From JACVRW01 sp963751835 (lineage in GTDB: Bacteria; Actinomycetota; Thermoleophilia; Solirubrobacterales; Thermoleophilaceae): a stretch of DNA of 64,000 nucleotides. The position numbers and the translations under genes are program-made. Of this stretch, positions 58,300 through 64,000 are shown piece after piece. The stretch is taken from positions 434,001 to 498,000 of the forward strand of contig CAVVWD010000011.1 in assembly GCA_963751835.1 (NCBI GenBank), given 5' to 3'. Each line of letters opens with the position of its first letter. The first letter of the stretch is position 1. The notes beneath the pieces are model-generated. The model saw only the letters and a program-made list of their open reading frames with translations, was not told where the DNA came from and did no database searches.

Positions 58300-59565
58300 T
58301 CAGGCCTGGTCGGTTTGGCGCAGCAGCGCGCCGGTCGTCTGCTCGAGTATGCGGCGCCAGCCCGCGGCCTTCTCGCGCTCCTTCGCGAACTTGCGCACCA
58401 CCTTGCGCACGCGCGTGGCCGAGATCTCGATCCCGTGCTTCGCGCACACTGCCTTGATCTCGTCGTAGTCCGACGCCAGCTTGAGCGTCACGGACTCGAA
58501 GCCGTGCCGGGCGATCTCCACCCTACGGGTGTAGTTGAGGATGTTGGTCTCGAACATGAGCTCGTCGTTTGGATCGGGCTCGATCAGGATGATGTCGACG
58601 CCGGGGTAGCGCTCCTTCCAGCGTGCCAACGCCTCGTGCAGTTGCTGGTGGGCGATCAGCTTGAAGGCCTGGTAGCCGATCTGTGGGAAACCCATGTCGC
58701 GCACGCGCCGCACGCGGCTGCCCCACATCGTCGGGATCACCTTCTGGAAGTCGTTGACGTACGGCACAAGCGGGTTGACCACGATCACGAACTTGGCGCC
58801 CGCCTCGACCGCGACGTCCACGTTCGTCGCCGAGCGCAGGCCGCCGTCGACGAGGTGACGGCCCTTGATCTCGACCGGCTTGTAGACCATCGGGAGCGCG
58901 GTCGAGGCCGCGACTGCGCGCGAGATCGGCACGTCGTCCCACTCCGCCCCGCCGAGCACGATGCGCTCGCAGGTGTCGAGATCGGTGGCCGTGAGGAAGA
59001 GCTCGTTCTCCAGCAGCCGGAAGTCGTCGGCCCGGTCGGGATCGCCGAGCACGGTCTCCAGGTACTGCTCGATCCCGCGGGAGTCGTAGAGGCCTGACGG
59101 CAGTGCCTCGGCCAGCCCCACGGCGAGATCGATGAGCGATGCGCTGCGGATCTGGCCGAGGAAGGTCCGGGCCAGGCCGAGCATCCGCAGCGGCATCAGC
59201 GCGGCGCTCTGAGCGAACTCGAGCGCGTTCGGGCGCATCAGCGTGCCGCGGTCCACGTCCCTGAACGGCGTGGGGACCTGCTGGTTGACGACCCGCATCA
59301 TCTCCTCAGGCGTCACCCCGTTGGCGGTGAGAGCGGCGAGAAAGGAACCGGCACTCGTGCCGACGTAGACGTCGAACTGGTTGACCGTGCGGTTTACGGC
59401 CAGCAGATCGAGGGCGCGCAGCGCGCCGATCTCGTAGACGCCGCCCGTGAAGCCCCCGCCTCCGAGGACCAGGGCCGTCCGCGAGCGCGGCCGCCGCCGC
59501 CGCGGCTTCGCCTGCGTGGCCTTGCCCTTCTGGGCCGGCTTCTGGAGCTTTACGACCTCTCCCAT
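58300..59565 (-). CDS. Patatin-like phospholipase
   Basis: A 421-residue lipid acyl hydrolase. A basic linker (KPAQKGKATQAKPRRRRPRS) precedes ALVLGGGGFTGGVYEIGALR (oxyanion hole), VYVGTSAGSFLAAL (GxSxG nucleophile) and HLVDGGLRSATNVDVAVEAG (catalytic Asp of DGG). The C-terminal 130 residues (FKLIAHQQLHEALARWKERY) resemble bacterial patatins of the RssA type. ATG 59565 was chosen, because the extended frame is unlike protein. It is divergent from dacB. Confidence 0.9.
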   Translation of the reverse strand: MGEVVKLQKPAQKGKATQAKPRRRRPRSRTALVLGGGGFTGGVYEIGALRALDLLAVNRTVNQFDVYVGTSAGSFLAALTANGVTPEEMMRVVNQQVPTPFRDVDRGTLMRPNALEFAQSAALMPLRMLGLARTFLGQIRSASLIDLAVGLAEALPSGLYDSRGIEQYLETVLGDPDRADDFRLLENELFLTATDLDTCERIVLGGAEWDDVPISRAVAASTALPMVYKPVEIKGRHLVDGGLRSATNVDVAVEAGAKFVIVVNPLVPYVNDFQKVIPTMWGSRVRRVRDMGFPQIGYQAFKLIAHQQLHEALARWKERYPGVDIILIEPDPNDELMFETNILNYTRRVEIARHGFESVTLKLASDYDEIKAVCAKHGIEISATRVRKVVRKFAKEREKAAGWRRILEQTTGALLRQTDQA

Positions 59566-59647
59566 GCGCCCTGAGTATGGCCGATGCGGCGGGCGCACCC
59601 TCCGGGAGGCCGCACCGGAAAGGCCGCTAGCGTGTTCCACCTCCTCG

Positions 59648-60887
59648 ATGCGACGAATCGCCGCCCTCGCAATCGCAGTGCTCATCGGGGCGCCCGCAAC
59701 GACCGCGGCGGCCGACGAGGTGCTCGTCAAGCAGCTGTCGCGCCAGATGCGCGCCTCCGGCGCCTATTCGGGCGCCTACGTGGTCAATCTCAGCCAGGGC
59801 GAGACCGTCTTCCGCTGGCGCCAGAACCGGTCGCGCGTCCTCGCCTCGAACACCAAGCTCTTCACCACCGCGGCCGCCCTGGCCCGCTTCGGGAGCGAGG
59901 GCACGCTCGGCACGGAGGTGCTCGGGGCCGGCGCACTGGACGCAGACGGGGTCTGGCAGGGCGACCTGTACCTGCGCGGCGGCGGCGATCCGACCTTCGG
60001 CAGCACCAGATTCACGACCAGGAGCTATGGCGAGGGGGCCACGGTCGAGCAGCTGGCGGCGCTCCTCAAAGAGGCGGGTGTCGCGCGCGTGACCGGCCGG
60101 ATCTACGGGGACGAGTCGCGCTTCGACGCGCTGCGCGGAGGCCCCGAGTCCCGCTACGCAACCTCGATCTGGGTAGGCCCGCTGAGCGCCCTGTCCTTCA
60201 ACCGCGGGCTCGGCAGCGAGAGCGGCGGGTCCTTCCAGCTCAATCCTCCCGCGTTCGCGGCCGCCCGCCTGGATGCCGCGCTCGAGGCGCGCGGCGTGCC
60301 GGTGCGGCTGAAGCCGCGCGCGGGCGTCACCCCAGTCGGGACCGAGGTCCTCGCCAGCGTCGACTCGCCGACGATGTTCCGCCTCATCCAGCTGACAAAC
60401 AAGCCCTCTGACAACTTCTTCGCCGAGATGCTTCTCAAGGACCTCGCGCTGCAGGCGGGCGGCGTGGGGACCACGGCGGCCGGGGCGCGTGTGGCGGCGG
60501 GCTATGCGAAACGCCTCGGCTCCGGCGCGCGGCTCGTGGACGGCTCGGGCCTCTCGCGGGGCAACCGCGCCTCGCCCCGCCAGGTCGTGAAGCTGCTCGC
60601 CGAGGTGTTCGAGCTCGACCAGATCGAGTTCGGCGAGCAGTTCATCGACTCGCTGGCGATCGCCGGCCAGGACGGCACGCTCAAGGACCGCATGCGCCGC
60701 GGGGCCGGCGCGCGCGCGCTGCCGCGGCAAGACCGGGACGCTCTCGAACGTGAGCGCCGTGTCCGGCTACTGCGAGGCGCTCTCGGGCGACACCTACGTG
60801 TACTCGATCCTCATGAACTACGTGTATCCGCCCGGAGCCCGCCGCCTGCAGGACGCGATGCTGCAGGCGCTGGCGGCGCGCGGCTAG
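59648..60887 (+). pseudogene. dacB: D-alanyl-D-alanine carboxypeptidase (PBP4, S13), frameshifted by +1 near 60712
   Basis: An exported penicillin-binding protein of about 412 residues. The signal peptide RRIAALAIAVLIGAPATTAA is followed by SNTKLFTTAAALARF (SxxK), KPSDNFFAEMLLKDLA (SxN) and DGSGLSRGNRASP. A CG-repeat run at 60707-60719 has one base too many. After it the right frame reads CRGKTGTLSNVSAVSGYCEA (KTG box) and on to TAG 60887. Removing one base gives a complete S13 enzyme that trims or cross-links peptidoglycan. It may be a sequencing error or a real null allele. Confidence 0.85.
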
Positions 60888-62947
60888 CGCCGCCGGGGCG
60901 GAGCAGCCGCCGCCGCGGCGGCGCCCTCCGGCAGCAGCTCGAGCAGGCCGTCCTCGTCGAGGATCTCGGTGCCCAGCTCCTGGGCCTTCGTCAGCTTGCT
61001 GCCGGCATCCTCGCCCGCCACCAGGTAGTCGGTGTTCTTGGACACCGACCCGGTGACCTTGCCGCCCGCCGCCTCGATTCGTGTCGTGGCCTCGGGCCGG
61101 GTCAGGTTCGGGAGGGTGCCGGTCAGCACCACCCTCTTGCCCACGAGCGGGCCCTCCGCCGATGGCGCGTCGCCCTCCTCCTCCATCTGCAGGCCCGCCC
61201 CGCGCAGCTGCTCGATCAGCTCGCGCACGCGCGGCTCGGCGAGCGTCTCGTGCACGGTCCGGGCGAGGATCGGCCCCATCCCCTCGACCTGGGCGATCTC
61301 CTCGTCGCTCGCCGCGAGCAGCGCGTCCATCGAGCGGAAGTGGCGAGCCAGGTTGCGCGCGTTGACGAAGCCGATGCCAGGCAGCCCGAGCGCGTAGAGG
61401 ACGAGGTGGAACGGCTGCTCCTTGGAGGCCTCGATCGCCCGTACCAGATTGCCCGCCGACGTCTCCCCGAAGCGCTCGAGCTCCACCAGCCGCTCCACCG
61501 TGAGGTCGTAGATGTCCGCGAAGCTCGTGATCAGCCCCTCGTCGAGGAAGCGGCGCGCGTTCTCCTCGCCGAGCCCCTCGATATCCATCGCGCCGACGAA
61601 GTGCTTGACCGCCTGGAAGACCTGGCCCGGACAGGAGGCGCGGTTCGGGCAGATCGTCCAGACGCCCTCCTCCGACTTAACGGTCGGGGTCCCGCAGGCG
61701 GGGCACTTCGCGGGCGGCTGCGGCGGGGCGGCGCGCTTCTTCGAGCGCTGCGCCTTCGAGGTCGGCGAGACGACCTGGGGGATCACGTCGCCCGCGCGCA
61801 TGATGATCACCTCGTCGCCCTCGCGCACGTCCTTGCGGTGCAGGTCCTCCTCGTTGTGGAGCGTCGCCTGCCTGACCGTCACCCCCGACACCTGCACCGG
61901 CTTCAGCATCGCGAACGGGATCATGTGCCCGGTGCGGCCCACGTTCCAGGCGACCTTCTCGAGCACGGTGGTGGCGGTGGTCGGGGGGAACTTCCACGCG
62001 ATCGCGCCGCGCGGCTCGCGGCCGACCACGCCGAGCTGACGCTGCAGATCGAGGTCGTCGACCTTGACGACGACGCCGTCGATCTCGAAGTCGAGCGAGT
62101 GCCGGCGCTCCTCCCAGGCCTTGCAGGCGGCCACCACCTCCTCGACCGTGTCCTTGACCTCCACGTCCCGGTTGACCCGGAAGCCGTGGTCGCGCAGCCA
62201 CTCGAGCGAATCGTGATGCGACTCGAACTCGAGCCCGTCCGTGGCGCCCACCCCGTAGGTCCACATCGACAGCGGGCGCGCGGCGGCGAGCTGCGGATCG
62301 AGCTGGCGGATCGAGCCGGCGGCGGTGTTGCGCGGGTTGGCGTAGGTCGGCTCCCCGGCGGCGGCGCGCTCCTCGTTCAGCTTCGCGAATGCGGCGAGCG
62401 GCAGGTAGATCTCCCCGCGCACCTCGATCAGCGGCGGGGCCCCGTCGATGCGCAGCGGGATCGCCCCGATCGTGCGCAGGTTCTGGGTCACCTCCTCGCC
62501 CACCTCACCGTTCCCGCGCGTGGCGCCGCGCACGAGGACGCCGTCCTCGTAGACGAGCGAGATCGCGAGCCCGTCGATCTTGGGCTCGGTCACGAAGCGG
62601 ACGTCGCCCATCTCGACGCCCTGGCGGGCGAGATAGCGCTCCGAGCGCACGACCCAGGCCGCCAGCTCCTCCTCGTTGCGGGCGTTGGCCAGCGAGTACA
62701 TCGGCTGGAGGTGGCGCACCTCCGGGAACCTGTCGAGCGGCTGGCCACCCACGCGCTGTGTCGGCGAGTCCGGCGTCAGCAGCTCCGGGTGCTGCGATTC
62801 GAGGTCGCGCAGCTCGTTCAGCAGGGCGTCGTACTCGACGTCCGAGATCTCGGGATCGTCGAGGACGTAGTAGCGGTGGCCGTGGTACTCGAGCTGCTTC
62901 CTCAGCTCGGCGGCCCGCTCGCGCGCCTCCTTCGGTACCCCGCTCAA
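60884..62947 (-). CDS. ligA: NAD-dependent DNA ligase
   Basis: A 687-residue ligase that seals nicks in replication and repair. Domain Ia (YHGHRYYVLDDPEISDVEYD) binds NAD. TEPKIDGLAISL carries the adenylated Lys (KxDG), and then come the OB-fold (VIIMRAGDVIPQVV), a four-Cys zinc finger (CPACGTPT and CPNRASCPG), HhH repeats and a C-terminal BRCT domain (VVLTGTLPNLTRPEATTRIE). The TTG start at 62947 overlaps the surE stop as TTGA. The frame upstream is the surE shadow. The length is normal. Confidence 0.95.
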   Translation of the reverse strand: MSGVPKEARERAAELRKQLEYHGHRYYVLDDPEISDVEYDALLNELRDLESQHPELLTPDSPTQRVGGQPLDRFPEVRHLQPMYSLANARNEEELAAWVVRSERYLARQGVEMGDVRFVTEPKIDGLAISLVYEDGVLVRGATRGNGEVGEEVTQNLRTIGAIPLRIDGAPPLIEVRGEIYLPLAAFAKLNEERAAAGEPTYANPRNTAAGSIRQLDPQLAAARPLSMWTYGVGATDGLEFESHHDSLEWLRDHGFRVNRDVEVKDTVEEVVAACKAWEERRHSLDFEIDGVVVKVDDLDLQRQLGVVGREPRGAIAWKFPPTTATTVLEKVAWNVGRTGHMIPFAMLKPVQVSGVTVRQATLHNEEDLHRKDVREGDEVIIMRAGDVIPQVVSPTSKAQRSKKRAAPPQPPAKCPACGTPTVKSEEGVWTICPNRASCPGQVFQAVKHFVGAMDIEGLGEENARRFLDEGLITSFADIYDLTVERLVELERFGETSAGNLVRAIEASKEQPFHLVLYALGLPGIGFVNARNLARHFRSMDALLAASDEEIAQVEGMGPILARTVHETLAEPRVRELIEQLRGAGLQMEEEGDAPSAEGPLVGKRVVLTGTLPNLTRPEATTRIEAAGGKVTGSVSKNTDYLVAGEDAGSKLTKAQELGTEILDEDGLLELLPEGAAAAAAAPPRRR

Positions 62948-63765
62948 ACCTCGCGGGCGGCCGGTCGCAGGAGCCGGTCGAGCTCGAAGCCCGACAGGCG
63001 GTCGATGCCGGCCTGGTCGGTGAGGTCGAAGTGCAGCGGCGTGACGGCGATGTAGCCGCCCGCGATCGCCGCGAAGTCCGTGCCGTCCTCGTGCTGGTAG
63101 CCGGGCTCGACGCCGTACATGGTGTAGCGGCGGCGGCCCTCGCCGTCCTCCTCGGCAAGCTCCATGCGGTCGTTGTAGACGCGCTTGCCGAGCCGGCCGA
63201 CCTTGACGCCGCGCGCCTCGGCGGCAGGGGCGTTCACGTTGAGCAGCGTGCCCGCCGGGATCGGCACGTCCGCGAGACCCTCGACCAGGCGCGCGATGAA
63301 AGCGGCCGCCTGCTCGAAGTGCGCGCGGCTCCAGGAGCTGCCGGCGCGGAAGTCCATCTCGCCGTGGTCCGCCTGCTGGGAGACTGCGATCGCCGGGATG
63401 CCGAGCATGATGCCCTCGAGCGCGGCCGCCACCGTGCCGGAGTAGGTGATGTCGTCGCCGAGGTTGTTGCCGTGGTTGATGCCCGACACGATCAGCTCGG
63501 GAACGAACTCGATCAGCCCGAGGGCGGCGAAGCGGACGCAGTCGACCGGCGTGCCGTCGGTGGCGAAGCCGGTGGTGCCGTCGCCGAACTCCACCTCCTC
63601 GACCCAGAGCGGCTGACGGATCGTGATGCTGCGGGCGGTGGCGCTGCGGTTCGCGTCCGGCGCGATCACGGCGAGCTCGAGGCCGGGGACCTCGAGCAAA
63701 GCCTGCCGCATGGCGTTCAGGCCGGTGGCGGTGATGCCGTCGTCGTTGGTCAGAAGGACCTTCAT
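62944..63765 (-). CDS. surE: 5'/3'-nucleotidase SurE
   Basis: A 273-residue survival protein E that removes phosphate from nucleoside monophosphates. MKVLLTNDDGITATGLNAMR holds the two metal-binding Asp. PDANRSATARSITI and VSGINHGNNLGDDITYSGTV complete the active site. VTPLHFDLTDQAGIDRL is the C-terminal arm. The ATG at 63763-63765 is 26 bases downstream of truA, and ligA is coupled after it. Confidence 0.95.
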   Translation of the reverse strand: MKVLLTNDDGITATGLNAMRQALLEVPGLELAVIAPDANRSATARSITIRQPLWVEEVEFGDGTTGFATDGTPVDCVRFAALGLIEFVPELIVSGINHGNNLGDDITYSGTVAAALEGIMLGIPAIAVSQQADHGEMDFRAGSSWSRAHFEQAAAFIARLVEGLADVPIPAGTLLNVNAPAAEARGVKVGRLGKRVYNDRMELAEEDGEGRRRYTMYGVEPGYQHEDGTDFAAIAGGYIAVTPLHFDLTDQAGIDRLSGFELDRLLRPAAREV

Positions 63766-63791
63766 GGAACGCTTTCCCAGGGTACTCAGGG

Positions 63792-64000
63792 TCAGTAACG
63801 GACCGACTCCAGGTAAAGGCCGTGGGCCGGTGCTGTCGCCCCCGCCTCGCTGCGCGGCCGTCCCTCCAGTAGTCGCTGAAAGGCGTCCGGGCTGACACCG
63901 CCGAGCATGGTTCCCACCAGCACCCGCACCATGTGGCGCATGAAGGTGTCCGCCTCGATCCAGAAGGCGAGCACCTCGCCCGGCTCCTCGATCCATCCGG
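63792..64000 (-). CDS. truA: tRNA pseudouridine synthase A, C-terminal part (cut by window edge)
   Basis: About 69 residues are visible. FWIEADTFMRHMVRVLVGTM followed by LGGVSP is the conserved C-terminal segment of TruA, which makes pseudouridine at positions 38-40 of tRNA. The end GLYLESVRY is also typical. The catalytic Asp lies outside the window. The same-strand order truA-surE-ligA suggests one transcript. Confidence 0.88.
   Translation of the reverse strand, partial: GWIEEPGEVLAFWIEADTFMRHMVRVLVGTMLGGVSPDAFQRLLEGRPRSEAGATAPAHGLYLESVRY

Noticed and set aside
59447..63055. A 1202-codon open frame on the plus strand
   Set aside because: Only the first third is PBP4. The rest is antisense to ligA and has no protein-like composition. 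It arises from the frameshift plus high GC.

Overview
The window is a gene-dense, very GC-rich chromosomal segment of an actinobacterium. The class Thermoleophilia (Solirubrobacterales-like) is the best guess. This is inferred from strong GC-ending codon use, frequent GTG/TTG starts, four-base stop/start overlaps, an F420-type luciferase-like oxidoreductase, PGPGW and SCP2 proteins, and collagen-like surface proteins with the QSLLTSDFKLGELP-type stem common in that group. No integrase, transposase, phage gene, plasmid gene or CRISPR array is visible. The only RNA gene seen is tRNA-Pro(CGG) at 38857-38930.

Layout. 1-9.7 kb: acetyltransferase/SDR unit, ferritin, a lactonase-like metallo-hydrolase, a 4-coumarate-CoA-ligase-like enzyme, a lytic transglycosylase, an acyltransferase coupled to a glycerol kinase remnant, a biotinyl carrier domain and an enoyl-CoA hydratase. 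9.8-21.3 kb: biotin synthesis (bioB, bioF, bioD, and bioA further on), interrupted by an acyl-CoA synthetase, a DapA-family aldolase, a FAD amine oxidase and a membrane spermidine-synthase-like protein. 21.3-30.9 kb: a sigma-28-like promoter before a broken collagen-like gene, rubredoxin, Nudix, RTX, epimerase, an Fe-ADH/SCP2/SDR cluster, and LysE/LysR. 30.9-37.5 kb: alcohol dehydrogenase, hydratase and aldehyde dehydrogenase on the plus strand, facing a translationally coupled DapA-type deaminase, proline-racemase-type epimerase and FAD oxidase unit that fits hydroxyproline breakdown. 37.5-49.2 kb: PQQ sugar dehydrogenase lipoprotein, tRNA, a second collagen-like gene, a cupredoxin-like lipoprotein, a cyclase/cNMP-binding pair, MFS, FAD oxidase, and a sigma factor with zinc-finger and membrane tail. 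49.2-64 kb: Nif3, oxidoreductases, sulfite oxidase, long-chain acyl-CoA synthetase, aminotransferase, patatin, PBP4 carboxypeptidase, ligA, surE and the end of truA.

Biotin genes together with a free biotinyl domain, several acyl-CoA ligases and hydratases, SCP2 and a thioesterase point to active fatty-acid and acyl-CoA metabolism. Amino-acid and amine oxidation is a second theme, with three DAO-family flavoproteins and two DapA-family aldolases.

Unusual features. Several well-conserved genes carry single-base frameshifts (bioF, a Zn-ADH, the sigma factor, dacB and both collagen-like genes), often in CG-repeat tracts. Two FAD oxidase genes appear to start at CTG inside a CTGA overlap. There is a 161-bp palindrome at 16255-16415 and further dyads at 22865-22927 and 57908-57993. 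A cyclase/alpha-beta-hydrolase fusion sits beside a cyclic-nucleotide-binding protein. I found no obviously new multi-gene defence or biosynthetic system. The sigma/zinc-finger/membrane fusion, the cyclase/effector pair and the palindromic elements are the best leads.
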